NCBI RefSeq assembly: GCF_010500835.1
Contig: NZ_JAAAMJ010000004.1
Location: 1 to 64,000 of the forward strand
Length of the DNA stretch: 64,000 nucleotides
Origin: Aurantimonas aggregata
GTDB taxonomy: Bacteria; Pseudomonadota; Alphaproteobacteria; Rhizobiales; Rhizobiaceae
Direction: 5' to 3'
Each line of letters starts with the position of its first letter. Position 1 is the stretch's first letter. Below the pieces are notes generated by a model. That model made no database searches. It was not told where the DNA came from and saw nothing but the letters and a program-made list of their open reading frames with translations. This document shows positions 36,008 to 45,250 of the stretch, one piece after another. The translations under genes were made by a program, and so were the position numbers.

Positions 36008-36064
36008 GCCTTCCCGCCCGCCGTCGTATCGACAGTCGGTATCGGGCAATGCGGAGCAGTGAAC

Positions 36065-36643
36065 ATGACGACCGAAGAGGTCCTGGCAATCTTCCGGGAA
36101 GCCGGGGCGGTGCTGGAGGGCCATTTCATCCTCACCTCCGGCCTGCGCAGCCCGACCTTCCTGCAGAAGGCGCGGGTCTTCATGCACCCGCATCTGACCG
36201 AGCGTCTCTGCAAGGCGCTGGCCGAGCGCATCCGTGCGGAAGTCACGCCGCCGATCGACTACGTCGTCGGCCCGGCGGTGGGCGGGCTGATCCCGGCCTA
36301 CGAGACCTCGCGGCATCTAGGCGCCCCGGCGATCTGGGTCGAGCGCGAGGCCGGCGTCTTCAAGCTCCGGCGCTTCGATGTCGCGGCCGGCGACCGCGTC
36401 GTGATCGTCGAGGACATCGTCACCACCGGCCTGTCGATCCGCGAGACCGTCGCCTGCATGCGCGACCTCGGCGCCGAGGTGCTGGCCGCCGCCTGCATCA
36501 TCGACCGCTCGGCCGGTACGGTCGATGTCGGCGTGCCGCTGATCGCGCTGGCGGAATATGCGGTGCCGGCCTATCCGGCCGACGCGCTACCGCCCGAACT
36601 CGCCGCAATTCCGCCGGTCAAGCCGGGTAGCCGGACGCTATGA
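36065..36643 (+). CDS. pyrE: Orotate phosphoribosyltransferase
   Basis: The 192-residue product has [22 protein letters not shown], the PRPP-binding [18 protein letters not shown] and [14 protein letters not shown]. PyrE joins orotate and PRPP to give OMP in pyrimidine synthesis. GTG at 36059 and ATG at 36065 are in frame; the ATG fits better, with GGAG eight bases upstream. It sits 57 bp after rsh. Dihydroorotase, another enzyme of the pathway, is encoded at 47369. Confidence 0.95.
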   Translation: MTTEEVLAIFREAGAVLEGHFILTSGLRSPTFLQKARVFMHPHLTERLCKALAERIRAEVTPPIDYVVGPAVGGLIPAYETSRHLGAPAIWVEREAGVFKLRRFDVAAGDRVVIVEDIVTTGLSIRETVACMRDLGAEVLAAACIIDRSAGTVDVGVPLIALAEYAVPAYPADALPPELAAIPPVKPGSRTL

Positions 36644-36754
36644 TTTTGCGGGGCGGATGGCTTCGATCCCGCCCTGCAGTCTTCGCCGCCTGAGCGATCC
36701 GCAAGAGGGTCGGCTCCAGGTCACCAGCAACCACCGACGGGGAATGCGAGCACC

Positions 36755-37363
36755 ATGTTGTTCAGGCGTCGCCAGCCGCAGAACCTCGCATCCCGGATCC
36801 GCACGCTGGTCTGGCCGCGGCGCTCCTACGCCCGCTCGTTCGAGTATTTCCGCAAGCGCGTGCTGCGGCTGAACGCGACGCCGCATGCCATCGCCGCAGG
36901 GTTCGCGGCGGGCGTCTTCGCCTCGTTCACCCCGTTGATCGGGTTCCACTTCGTCGTGGCGTTCGCCCTGGCCTATATCATCTCCGGCAACATGGCCGCC
37001 GCGGCACTCGGCACGGTGGTCGGCAACCCGATCACCTTTCCGTTCATCTGGGGGCTGACCTACGAGGTCGGCCAGTTCGTCCTGCGGTCTGATCCGATCA
37101 CCGGGGAGGCACCGCGGGGCCTTGGTGCGGCGCTGGTGCACATGGATTTCGCGTCGATCTGGGCGCCGTTCGTCAAGCCGATGCTGGTCGGGTCGCTGCC
37201 GATCGGGCTGACCGCCGGGCTGCTCGGCTACGGCCTCGTCTATTCGGCGGCGCGCAGCTTTCAGAAGCATCGCGCCCGGCGCATTTTGGCCCGGCGCCAG
37301 CCATCGTCCGCCGCCCGCCTCGGTGCGGCGACGGCCGCGAGCCGGGGTCCCGGCGAAGTTTAG
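36755..37363 (+). CDS. DUF2062 membrane protein
   Basis: The 202-residue product matches DUF2062: RRVL.LNATPHAIAAGFAAGVFASFTPLIGFHFVVAFALAYIISGNMAAAALGTVVGNPITFPFIW, with three hydrophobic segments. Function is unknown, often in this place in Hyphomicrobiales (after rsh/pyrE, before lepB). In many relatives acpS lies between this gene and lepB; here only 85 bp separate them. The C-terminus is Arg/Ala-rich and probably cytoplasmic. Confidence 0.85.
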   Translation: MLFRRRQPQNLASRIRTLVWPRRSYARSFEYFRKRVLRLNATPHAIAAGFAAGVFASFTPLIGFHFVVAFALAYIISGNMAAAALGTVVGNPITFPFIWGLTYEVGQFVLRSDPITGEAPRGLGAALVHMDFASIWAPFVKPMLVGSLPIGLTAGLLGYGLVYSAARSFQKHRARRILARRQPSSAARLGAATAASRGPGEV

Positions 37364-37448
37364 CAGCGCGCGGATTGCCCCCATGGGGGCGAGCCGATAG
37401 AAGGCGCGATGCGGCAGTGCCGCAATCAGAGGCGACGAAGGGCGAAAC

Positions 37449-38183
37449 ATGGTCGAGCAGGCCGAACGGCGGGAACAGGGCGGCTTCGGCGAGACCGTGA
37501 AGGTCATCGTCCAGGCGCTGATCCTCGCGCTGGTGATCCGGACCTTCCTCTTCCAGCCCTTCTCGATCCCGTCGGGCTCGATGATGCCGACGCTGCTGGT
37601 CGGCGACTACCTGTTCGTCTCCAAGTGGAGCTACGGCTACTCGCGCTATTCCATGCCGCTGTCGCCGGACCTGTTCGAGGGCCGCATCCTCGGCTCGGAT
37701 CCCGACCGCGGCGACGTGGCCGTCTTCCGCAAGCCGCGCGAGGAGGACACCGACTACATCAAGCGTATCGTCGGGCTCCCGGGCGATCGCCTGCAGATGC
37801 GCGAGGGCATCCTGTTCATCAACGGCCAGGCCGTACCGCGAGAGGCCGTCGACGATTTCATCGCCGAGGACGGGACGCGCGTGCCGCAATATCGCGAGAC
37901 GCTGCCGAACGGCGTCTCCTACATGACGCTCGATCTCAGCCCGAACTCGGCCGGCGACAACACGCGCGAATTCGTCGTCCCGGACGGGCACTATTTCATG
38001 ATGGGCGACAATCGCGACAACTCGCTCGATAGCCGCTTCGACGTCGGCTACGTGCCGTTCGAGAACCTGGTCGGCAAGGCCCAGATGATCTTCTTCTCGA
38101 TCGAAGGCGACGTCTCGCCGCTGGAGATCTGGCAGTGGCCGACGGAACTGCGTCCGAGCCGCATCACGACATGGCTAAGCTGA
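37449..38183 (+). CDS. lepB: Signal peptidase I
   Basis: The 244-residue product has one N-terminal membrane segment (VKVIVQALILALVIRTFLFQ, about 17-36), the catalytic serine at 44 in PSGSMMPTL, the catalytic lysine in DYIKRIVGLPGDR (about 100), and MGDNRDNSLDSR. It cuts signal peptides from exported proteins. It overlaps rnc by 13 bp, suggesting one transcript with rnc, era and recO. Confidence 0.96.
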   Translation: MVEQAERREQGGFGETVKVIVQALILALVIRTFLFQPFSIPSGSMMPTLLVGDYLFVSKWSYGYSRYSMPLSPDLFEGRILGSDPDRGDVAVFRKPREEDTDYIKRIVGLPGDRLQMREGILFINGQAVPREAVDDFIAEDGTRVPQYRETLPNGVSYMTLDLSPNSAGDNTREFVVPDGHYFMMGDNRDNSLDSRFDVGYVPFENLVGKAQMIFFSIEGDVSPLEIWQWPTELRPSRITTWLS

Positions 38184-38884
38184 CGGCGGACCGGCCGCTC
38201 GAGGAGCTCGAAGCCCGCATCGGCATCCGCTTCTCGGACCGGGCGCGCCTGGAGCGGGCGCTGACCCATTCGAGCCTGCGTCCGGCGAGCGGTGGCAACG
38301 GACGCAGCTACGAACGGCTGGAGTTCCTCGGCGACCGGGTGCTCGGGCTGGTGATCGCCGAGACGCTGTTCGCGATGTTTCCGCAGGCCGACGAAGGCGA
38401 GCTGTCGCTGCGGCTGAACGCATTGGTGAGCGCCGAGACCTGTGCGAAGGTCGCCGACGAGATCGGCCTTTACGATTTCATCCGTCATGGCGGCGACCTC
38501 AAGAAGCTGAAGGGGTCGCGCACCAAGAGCATCCGGGCCGACCTCGTCGAATCGCTGATCGCCGCCATCTATCTGGGGGAAGGCCTCGACGCCGCCCGCG
38601 GCTTCGTCGTCCGGCACTGGGCGGGCCGCCTCGACGAGGCGGTGGAAGCCCGGCGGGACCCGAAGACGGCGCTGCAGGAATGGGCGCATACGCGCGGCCC
38701 GATCACGCCGCGCTACGACATCGTTGAGCGCACCGGGCCGGACCATGATCCGCTGTTCACCGTCCGGGTGAGCGTGGAAGGCATCGAACCCGCGGATGGG
38801 AGCGGCCGGTCGAAGCGGCTGGCCGAGCAGGAAGCCGCGATTGCGGTGCTGATCCGCGAATCTGTCTGGAAGGACACGAATTGA
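38171..38884 (+). CDS. rnc: Ribonuclease III
   Basis: The 237-residue product carries the RNase III signature ERLEFLGDRVLGL (about 48-60), the second metal-site segment KSIRADLVESLIAAIYL, and a C-terminal double-stranded-RNA-binding domain (PKTALQEWAHTRG...SKRLAEQEAAIAVL). It processes rRNA precursors and other duplex RNA. The start at 38171 lies inside lepB; era follows with a 4-bp overlap. Confidence 0.95.
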   Translation: MAKLTADRPLEELEARIGIRFSDRARLERALTHSSLRPASGGNGRSYERLEFLGDRVLGLVIAETLFAMFPQADEGELSLRLNALVSAETCAKVADEIGLYDFIRHGGDLKKLKGSRTKSIRADLVESLIAAIYLGEGLDAARGFVVRHWAGRLDEAVEARRDPKTALQEWAHTRGPITPRYDIVERTGPDHDPLFTVRVSVEGIEPADGSGRSKRLAEQEAAIAVLIRESVWKDTN

Positions 38885-39828
38885 CCAACGAAACAGACCA
38901 GCCGGAGGGCGAGCCCGCCCCGGCGGCGGAACTGGCCCCGACCCGCTCGGGCTTCGTCGCGCTGCTCGGCGCGCCGAACGCCGGCAAGTCGACGCTGGTT
39001 AACCAGATGGTCGGCACCAAGGTGTCGATCGTCACCCACAAGGTGCAGACGACAAGAGCCATCGTGCGCGGCATCGCCATGCGCGACCGCACCCAGATCG
39101 TCTTCGTCGACACGCCCGGCGTCTTCGCGCCGAAACGCCGCCTCGACCGCGCCATGGTGAAGACCGCCTGGACGGGGGCCAGGGACGCCGACATCGTGCT
39201 CGCCATCGTCGATGCCGAGCGCGGCCTCAGCGAGGATGTCGAGACGATCCTCGAGCGCGTGCAGCACGTGCCGCAGACCAAGGTGCTGCTGCTCAACAAG
39301 GTCGACCGGATCAAGCGCGACCGGCTGCTGGGCCTCACCGAGAAGATCACCAGCCGCGTCGAGTTCGCCGAGGTGTTCATGATCTCGGCGCTGACCGGCT
39401 CCGGCTGCGACGACCTTATCGACTGGATCGCCAAGACCCTGCCCGAGGGTCCCTGGTACTATCCGGAAGACCAGATCACCGATTTGCCGCTGCGCCAGCT
39501 CGCCGCCGAGATCACCCGCGAGAAGCTGTATCTGCGGCTGCACCAGGAACTGCCGTATTCCTCGCATGTCGAGACCGAACTGTGGGAGACCCGCAAGGAC
39601 GGCTCGGTGCGGATCGAGCAGACGATCTATGTCGAGCGCGACAGCCAGAAGCGCATCGTCATCGGCCACAATGGCGAGACCATCAAGGCGATCGGCCAGG
39701 CCGCCCGCAAGGAGATCATGGAGGCGGCGGACCAGACCGTGCACCTGTTCCTCTTCGTGAAGGTGCGCGAGAACTGGGGCGACGATCCGGAACGCTACCG
39801 CGAGATCGGCCTGGACTTCTCCAGCTGA
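38881..39828 (+). CDS. era: GTPase Era
   Basis: The 315-residue product has the G motifs GAPNAGKST (30-38), DTPG and NKVD, and a C-terminal KH domain with VIGHNGETIKAIG. Era binds the 3' end of 16S rRNA in small-subunit assembly. The start is TTG at 38881, overlapping the rnc stop and preceded by AAGGA seven bases upstream; a coupled non-ATG start is unusual but well supported here. Confidence 0.96.
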   Translation: MTNETDQPEGEPAPAAELAPTRSGFVALLGAPNAGKSTLVNQMVGTKVSIVTHKVQTTRAIVRGIAMRDRTQIVFVDTPGVFAPKRRLDRAMVKTAWTGARDADIVLAIVDAERGLSEDVETILERVQHVPQTKVLLLNKVDRIKRDRLLGLTEKITSRVEFAEVFMISALTGSGCDDLIDWIAKTLPEGPWYYPEDQITDLPLRQLAAEITREKLYLRLHQELPYSSHVETELWETRKDGSVRIEQTIYVERDSQKRIVIGHNGETIKAIGQAARKEIMEAADQTVHLFLFVKVRENWGDDPERYREIGLDFSS

Positions 39829-39872
39829 GCCAAGAGAGGCGCCGGCGGACGGCGCGAGAGAATTGATCCGGC

Positions 39873-40610
39873 ATGGAATGGCGTGAGGAAGCGATCGTGC
39901 TCGGCGTCAAGCGCCACGGCGAGACCAGCGTCATCGCCGAGGTGATGACGCGGGAGCGCGGCCGCCATCTCGGCCTCGTGCGCGGCGGGCGCTCGCGCAA
40001 GCAGCAGCCGGTGCTGCAGCCGGGCAATTCCGTCGAGGTGCACTGGCGGGCCCGGCTCGACGAGCACATGGGCACGTTCATCCTCGAGCCGGTGGAACTG
40101 CGGGCGGCACGGCTGATGGAGGATGGCGTCGGGCTGAACGGCATCCAGCTCGTCGCGGCGCATCTGCGGCTCTTGGCCGAGCGCGACCCGCATCCGCGGC
40201 TCTATGACGGCCTGATGGTGATCGTCGATCATCTGGATACGCCCGACAAGGCGGCCGAACTGATGCTGCGCTTCGAGATCGCGCTGCTGGAGGAACTCGG
40301 CTTCGGGCTGGACCTCGAGCGCTGCGCCGCCACCGGCCGGCGCGACGACCTCGCCTATGTCTCGCCGAAGACCGGGCGCGCCGTCAGCCGCGAGGCCGGC
40401 GCGCCGTGGCACGACAAGCTGCTGCCGTTGCCGGCGTTTCTCAACACCGAGGGCACGAACGCCGACGCCGCGAGTCTCGCCGATGCCTACCGGATGACGG
40501 GCTATTTCCTCGCCCGCCACGTCTTCGAGCCGCGCGGCATCGCCGAGCCCGCCTCGCGCGGCAGCTTTCTCGCAGCCGTCGACAAGAGTCGGGCGAAGCT
40601 TCTGCCGTAA
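39873..40610 (+). CDS. recO: DNA repair protein RecO
   Basis: The 245-residue product begins [41 protein letters not shown], the RecO OB-fold, and continues with the helical domain ([35 protein letters not shown]), with one cysteine where many RecO have a zinc cluster. RecO loads RecA on SSB-coated DNA with RecR. It is the last gene of the lepB-rnc-era-recO run and converges with an MFS gene nine bases on. Confidence 0.94.
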   Translation: MEWREEAIVLGVKRHGETSVIAEVMTRERGRHLGLVRGGRSRKQQPVLQPGNSVEVHWRARLDEHMGTFILEPVELRAARLMEDGVGLNGIQLVAAHLRLLAERDPHPRLYDGLMVIVDHLDTPDKAAELMLRFEIALLEELGFGLDLERCAATGRRDDLAYVSPKTGRAVSREAGAPWHDKLLPLPAFLNTEGTNADAASLADAYRMTGYFLARHVFEPRGIAEPASRGSFLAAVDKSRAKLLP

Positions 40611-40619
40611 GGTGGGAGC

Positions 40620-41852
40620 TCAGGCCGGCGCCAGCACGCCGCGCTCCACCGGCGCCTCGCGGATCGGCCAGTGGACGATGGCGGCAAACAGCCCAAGCCC
40701 GACGCCGAGCCACCAGACGACGTCGTAGGAGCCGTAGACCTCGTAGAGATAGCCGCCGAGCCAGACGCCGAGGAAAGAGCCGACCTGGTGCGACAGGAAG
40801 ACCAGGCCCCCGAGCAGGCCGAGATAGCGCGTGCCGAACATGATCGCGACGAGGGCGTTGGTCGGCGGCACGGTCGACAGCCAGAGCAGTCCCATGACGA
40901 TCGAGAACACGACGATGGTGGTCGGCGTGATCGGCGTCAGCAGGAAGGCCGTCACCGCGATCGAGCGGCCAATATAGATCAGCGCGAGGAAATGCGGCTT
41001 GGAATAGCGCTGGCCGATCAGGCCGGAGCTGATCGAGCCGATGATGTTGAAGAAGCCGATCAGCGCCAGCGCCGTCACCGCCCAGACCGGCGCGATGCCG
41101 ACATCGGCGATGAAGGCGGGGAAATGCGCGGTGATGAACGCCACCTGGAAGCCGCAGACGAAGAAGCCGGTGGTCAGCAGCAGGTAGCCCTTGGTGGCGA
41201 AGGCCTCGCGCAGCGCCGCGCCCATGGTCTGCGCCATCTCGGCGCGGGCGGCGCCGGCGCTGGCCGCATTGCCGCGCAGCGCATAGGCCAGCAGCGGCAC
41301 CAGCAGCATCATCGCCGACAGGATCATGAGCGAATCCGACCAGCCGTAGCTGTCGATCAGCGCCTGGCTGAGCGGCGCGAAGACGAACATGCCGGCCGAT
41401 CCCGCCGCCGTGCCGAGGCCGAAGACGAAGGAGCGCTGCTCGGCCGATACCCGCCTTGCGAAGGCGGCCAGCACGATGCCGAACGAGCCGGCGGCGACGC
41501 CGAGCCCGACCAGCACGCCGGAGCCGACGACCAGCCAGAACGGCGACGGCGCGACGGCGGTGATGGCCAGGCCCGCCGCATAAAGGACGCCGGAAAGCAC
41601 CAGCACGCGGGCGGTGCCGAATTTGTCGGCAATGGCGCCGAACAGCGGCTGGCCGAGGCCCCAGAAGAGGTTCTGCAGCGCGATGGCGAGGGCGAAATCC
41701 TCGCGGCTCCAGCCGTTGTCGGCCAGCATCGGGATCTGGAAGAAGCCGATCGCCGAGCGCGGCCCGAAGGTCAGGAGCGCGATGACGCAGCCGGCGGAGA
41801 TCGCCAGCCATGGCGCCGAGACGGTGCCTGTCGATCGCGTTGTCCTGTCCAT
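40620..41852 (-). CDS. Major facilitator superfamily transporter
   Basis: The 410-residue product has about 12 hydrophobic segments and resembles oxalate/formate- or monocarboxylate-type MFS carriers. Visible pieces: FGPRSAIGFFQIPMLADNGWSREDFALAIALQNLFWGLGQPLFGAIADKFGTARVLVLSG (with the loop 2-3 motif GAIADKFGTARVL) and a repeat-like GLIGQRYSKPHFLALIY. A ribosome site GGAGACTCATC stands before the ATG. The substrate is unknown. It converges with recO and is divergent from panC. Confidence 0.85.
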   Translation of the reverse strand: MDRTTRSTGTVSAPWLAISAGCVIALLTFGPRSAIGFFQIPMLADNGWSREDFALAIALQNLFWGLGQPLFGAIADKFGTARVLVLSGVLYAAGLAITAVAPSPFWLVVGSGVLVGLGVAAGSFGIVLAAFARRVSAEQRSFVFGLGTAAGSAGMFVFAPLSQALIDSYGWSDSLMILSAMMLLVPLLAYALRGNAASAGAARAEMAQTMGAALREAFATKGYLLLTTGFFVCGFQVAFITAHFPAFIADVGIAPVWAVTALALIGFFNIIGSISSGLIGQRYSKPHFLALIYIGRSIAVTAFLLTPITPTTIVVFSIVMGLLWLSTVPPTNALVAIMFGTRYLGLLGGLVFLSHQVGSFLGVWLGGYLYEVYGSYDVVWWLGVGLGLFAAIVHWPIREAPVERGVLAPA

Positions 41853-42038
41853 GATGAGTCTCCTCGCAGCGTTGACGTCATCCTATCGCCGCCGCGTGCA
41901 GTGCGACAACGCCTTGTGCTGATCGCAGCGATCAACGCGAGGAATGGGTTTGGCCTCCTGGATCAACTCGTGTCGAAAACCGCTCCCGCCGTCGCCGATG
42001 ATGGTCTAGACAGCGCGAGGCCGAACGGGAGGACGCCT

Positions 42039-42908
42039 TTGCAACGAATCGAAGAGATCGCCGCCCTGCGCGCGGCGCTCGCCCCCATGCGGCGCGCCGG
42101 CGAGACGATCGGCCTCGTGCCGACCATGGGCTATCTGCATGACGGGCACCTGGCGCTGGTAGAACGCGCCTGTGCCGAGAACGACCGCGTGGTGGTGACG
42201 ATCTTCGTCAACCCGACGCAGTTCGGCCCCGGCGAGGATCTCGACGCCTATCCGCGCGATGTCGCCGGCGACCTGAAGCAGCTTGCCGCCTATCCGGTCG
42301 ACTTCGTCTTCGCGCCGGCGGTGGGCGAGATGTATCCCGAGCCGATGCAGGCTCATGTCGCGGTCGAGCCGCTCGGCGACATATTGATCGGCGAGCAGCG
42401 GCCGGGCCATTTCCGCGGCGTCGCGACGGTGGTCACCAAGCTGTTCAACATCGTCCAGCCGGACCGGGCCTATTTCGGCGAAAAGGATTTCCAGCAACTG
42501 GCGGTAATCCGCCGGATGGTGGCGGACCTTGCCATGCCTGTCGGGATCGTCGCGGTGCCGACGGTGCGCGAGGCGGACGGGCTGGCGCTGTCGTCGCGCA
42601 ACGTCCGGCTGGCGCCGGCGGATCGTGCCGCCGCCGTCGTGCTGGCGCGGGCGCTGGAGGAGGGCGCGGCGATGATCGGCGCCGGGGAGCGCGACCCCGA
42701 GACGGTGCTGGCGGCGATGCGGGCGACGATCGCGACCGAGCCGCGGGCGGCGCTGCGCTCGCTCGACCTGCGCGATGCGGCGACGCTGGCGCCGTTGGAC
42801 CGCATTGGCGAGCGGCCGGTGGTGACGCTGGTGACGGCGCTGTTCGGCGAGGTGCTGCTGATCGACCAGCGGGTTGCCGAGGGGAAAGAACAGGGAGTGA
42901 CGCCATGA
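42039..42908 (+). CDS. panC: Pantoate-beta-alanine ligase (pantothenate synthetase)
   Basis: The 289-residue product has the HIGH-like motif [15 protein letters not shown] (28-42), [18 protein letters not shown], and the late SSRNVRL (KMSKS-like) segment. It joins pantoate and beta-alanine with ATP to make pantothenate. The start is TTG at 42039, set by GGGAGG six bases upstream; the reading frame runs far to the left, but that sequence is antisense to the MFS gene. panB overlaps the stop by 4 bp. Confidence 0.95.
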   Translation: MQRIEEIAALRAALAPMRRAGETIGLVPTMGYLHDGHLALVERACAENDRVVVTIFVNPTQFGPGEDLDAYPRDVAGDLKQLAAYPVDFVFAPAVGEMYPEPMQAHVAVEPLGDILIGEQRPGHFRGVATVVTKLFNIVQPDRAYFGEKDFQQLAVIRRMVADLAMPVGIVAVPTVREADGLALSSRNVRLAPADRAAAVVLARALEEGAAMIGAGERDPETVLAAMRATIATEPRAALRSLDLRDAATLAPLDRIGERPVVTLVTALFGEVLLIDQRVAEGKEQGVTP

Positions 42909-43723
42909 GTGCCGAGATTCGCAAGAAGCGGCTGACAGCGCCGGACATCAGGGCCCGCAAGGGCGCGACGCCGGTGGTGGCGGTCACCGCCTACAACGCG
43001 GTGATGGCGCGGCTGGTCGACCCCCATGTCGAGATCGTCCTGGTCGGCGACAGCCTCGCGATGGTCGAGCACGGCATGGAATCGACGCTCGGCGTCTCGC
43101 TGGAGCTGATGATCGCCCATGGCCGGGCCGTGGTGGCCGGGGCGCCGACGGCGCTGGTGGTCGTCGACCTGCCGTTCGGCAGCTACGAAGCGGGGCCCGC
43201 CGAGGCCTTCCGCACCGCGGCGCGGGTCATGGCCGAGACCGGCTGCGGCGCGGTGAAGCTCGAGGGCGGCGCCCACATGGCCGAGACGATCGCATTCCTC
43301 GCCGCGCGCGGCATCCCGGTGATGGCGCATGTCGGCCTGACGCCGCAGGCGATGAACGCGCTCGGCGGCTTCAGGACGCAGGGCCACGACGAGGCGGGCC
43401 GCGCCGCCATTCTCGCCGACGCCCAAGCCGTCAGCGACGCCGGCGCCTTCGCCGTGGTGCTGGAAGGCATCGTCGAGCCGCTGGCCCTCGAGATCACCGC
43501 CGCGATCGCCGCGCCGACGATCGGCATCGGCGCGGCGGCTGCCTGCGACGGCCAGATCCTCGTGCTCGAAGACATGCTCGGCCTCACCGAACGGCCGCCC
43601 CGCTTCGTCAAGCGCTACGCCGACCTCGGCGCCGCGGTGGAGAAGGCGGTGGGGGCGTATGCGGAAGAGGTCAGAAGCCGGACGTTCCCGGGGCCGGAGA
43701 ACGTTTATCAGCCGCGGGGGTGA
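42905..43723 (+). CDS. panB: Ketopantoate hydroxymethyltransferase
   Basis: The 272-residue product has [28 protein letters not shown] (metal-binding Asp), [23 protein letters not shown] and the C-terminal [21 protein letters not shown]. PanB adds a hydroxymethyl group from methylene-THF to ketoisovalerate. In the usual panB family GIGAG..C.GQ occurs; here the glycine after GIGA is alanine. It overlaps panC (ATGA) so the two form an operon for pantothenate. Confidence 0.95.
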   Translation: MSAEIRKKRLTAPDIRARKGATPVVAVTAYNAVMARLVDPHVEIVLVGDSLAMVEHGMESTLGVSLELMIAHGRAVVAGAPTALVVVDLPFGSYEAGPAEAFRTAARVMAETGCGAVKLEGGAHMAETIAFLAARGIPVMAHVGLTPQAMNALGGFRTQGHDEAGRAAILADAQAVSDAGAFAVVLEGIVEPLALEITAAIAAPTIGIGAAAACDGQILVLEDMLGLTERPPRFVKRYADLGAAVEKAVGAYAEEVRSRTFPGPENVYQPRG

Positions 43724-43844
43724 GGGGCTGAACGTACCGGCCTGACCTGAGGGCGACGACGATGGATGCGGTCAGGTGCGTTCCGGCCAGCCTGCGACGC
43801 CGGGACCGGCTTGCGCCCGTCGGTATCACAGGCCGGCGGCGCGG

Positions 43845-44078
43845 CTATTCGGCCTTGTCGGTGCTATTGCCCTTGCCGAGGTCCTCGCGGGCGCGCTTGT
43901 CTTTGTCGAGCTTCTCGAAGCTCTCGATGACGCCGTCCGTCTCCTGCTTGACGTCCGGCACGGCCTTGCGCTCGTTGTGCACGCTCTCCTGGTCGTTTGC
44001 CTGCAGCGAATTCTTCCCCATCCGGTCGGACGCGATGTCGGTCTCGGTGAGCGGCGTGTTCTTGTTGTCGTTGGTCAT
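43845..44078 (-). CDS. Small acidic hydrophilic protein, unknown
   Basis: A 77-residue product made almost wholly of polar residues (MTNDNKNTPLTETDIASDRMGKNSLQANDQ...), with no hydrophobic segment and no cysteine. AGGAG is six bases before the ATG, and its codon use and amino-acid make-up look protein-coding. I recognise no family; the composition recalls intrinsically disordered stress proteins. It lies between the end of panB and a toxin-antitoxin pair. Confidence 0.6.
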   Translation of the reverse strand: MTNDNKNTPLTETDIASDRMGKNSLQANDQESVHNERKAVPDVKQETDGVIESFEKLDKDKRAREDLGKGNSTDKAE

Positions 44079-44177
44079 GGATGGCTCCTGTGGTTCGCAG
44101 GACCAACGAGAGGGCAGGAGGGGCGTTCCATGCGGATCGGCCAGCGGTGATCATTCGGCCCCGCATGGGATCGAACT

Positions 44178-44804
44178 TCAGGAGCCGCTCCTGACGAAGA
44201 CAGGGTCGGCATCCTCGCCCGCGTCGGCGGTGTCGTCCGTCGCCAGCCTGATGGCCTGCCACGCGGTGTCGGCACCGCTGACCCCGAAATCCTCGTCCAT
44301 CCAGCGGATGAAGGTCCTGGTTCCCATCATCGTGAGGTCTGCGCGAACGGCCCTGACGGCATCGCGCGCGTCACGGTCGTCGACGATGACGATGATTTCC
44401 TCATCGAGTTGAAGGGCCTGCTTCAGGACCTGAACAGCCGAAAGGAGGCTCCGTTCGCCGCGGTCGCGCCATGAAGGACGCAAGTCCCCCGGCCTTCCGG
44501 CGCGTTCCCAGAGATGCATCTCGCGATGGTAGCGGGCACCCTCCGCCGTATCCAAGATGGTAAGCCTGGCGCGGTTTTCTTGCAGCCAGCCGCTGATGTA
44601 AGCACGCGTTCCGCGTCGCTGGTCTTTGGCATCGCCGGGATCGCGGATAGCTTCAGCGACAACCATGTCCGTGATCGTCACCGGGCATCCGGGCTCGAAC
44701 AACCAGTCCAGCGCCTCGATGCATCCGAGCAAGGACAGGGGTGTGTTGTCCATGATCAGGAAACGCGGCGACCTTCTATCGGCAACGTCGGGACGGTCGA
44801 TCAC
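44178..44804 (-). CDS. PIN-domain-like toxin
   Basis: The 208-residue product has a PIN-type acid pattern: MDNTPLSLLGC with the first Asp, VVAEAIRDP with a Glu, RGERSLLSAV, and IVIVDDRDARDAVRA with the last Asp pair. PIN toxins are metal-dependent RNases. It is longer than a typical toxin (about 130-150 residues), with an extra C-terminal tail. It overlaps the upstream Phd-like antitoxin gene by 4 bp (ATGA). The N-terminal MIDRPDVADRRSPR may be part of the coding region or belong to a later start at the Met before DNTPLSLL. Confidence 0.75.
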   Translation of the reverse strand: MIDRPDVADRRSPRFLIMDNTPLSLLGCIEALDWLFEPGCPVTITDMVVAEAIRDPGDAKDQRRGTRAYISGWLQENRARLTILDTAEGARYHREMHLWERAGRPGDLRPSWRDRGERSLLSAVQVLKQALQLDEEIIVIVDDRDARDAVRAVRADLTMMGTRTFIRWMDEDFGVSGADTAWQAIRLATDDTADAGEDADPVFVRSGS

Positions 44805-45151
44805 GGCAGCCGGCGCCCGAACTTCTTGCGCACGGCGGCCAGCTCGGCCTCGACCGCATCGTCGTTGGTCGCCGCCAAGGCATCCTCCGCCATCTGTCGG
44901 GCGGCCGTCCGGAAGTTCCTGATATCGTAGCCGAGCGGGTCCCGAGCGTGCCGAACGGTGACCCCGCCGCAGGTGAGCAAGGACGGTGGCACGGCCTCCT
45001 GGGCGATGCGCTTCAGCCGGCAGAACTCCTCCACCGACAGCATGACGTTCCGTGGCTTGCCGTGCGAGGTGATCACCGCCCCCTCGCGGGATGCTGCGCG
45101 CTGAACGTCGCCGGTCTGCTTCTGAAGGTCGATCGATGTGAAAGCCTGCAT
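44801..45151 (-). CDS. Phd/YefM-type antitoxin
   Basis: The 116-residue product begins FTSIDLQKQTGDVQRAASREGAVITSHGKPRNVMLSVEEFCRL, the Phd-type DNA-binding domain, followed by a C-terminal region (about 50-116) that likely binds the toxin. Phd antitoxins neutralise the toxin and repress their own operon. The start has CAGGAGG upstream. Its promoter lies in a palindrome (see 45166-45204). Confidence 0.8.
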   Translation of the reverse strand: MQAFTSIDLQKQTGDVQRAASREGAVITSHGKPRNVMLSVEEFCRLKRIAQEAVPPSLLTCGGVTVRHARDPLGYDIRNFRTAARQMAEDALAATNDDAVEAELAAVRKKFGRRLP

Positions 45152-45165
45152 GCGAGCCTCCTGAC

Positions 45166-45204
45166 CTGAAGACGTATTATACGTCTTTCAGTTTCCGGCG
45201 ACAA
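45166..45204 (-). promoter_or_regulatory. Toxin-antitoxin promoter with a palindromic operator over the -10 box
   Basis: On the minus strand, TTGTCG (45199-45204) and an exact TATAAT (45176-45181) are 17 bp apart. The TATAAT sits inside an inverted repeat: AAGACGTAT (169-177 of this segment's 45 kb numbering) and ATACGTCTT around a central T at 45178. The transcript would begin near 45168, about 17 bases before the start codon. Antitoxin bound to the palindrome would block the -10 box. Confidence 0.75.
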
Positions 45205-45250
45205 CGCGCCGGTCGCGGTCGCTTCGCTTCAGCCCGCTATCGAGCGCCCC

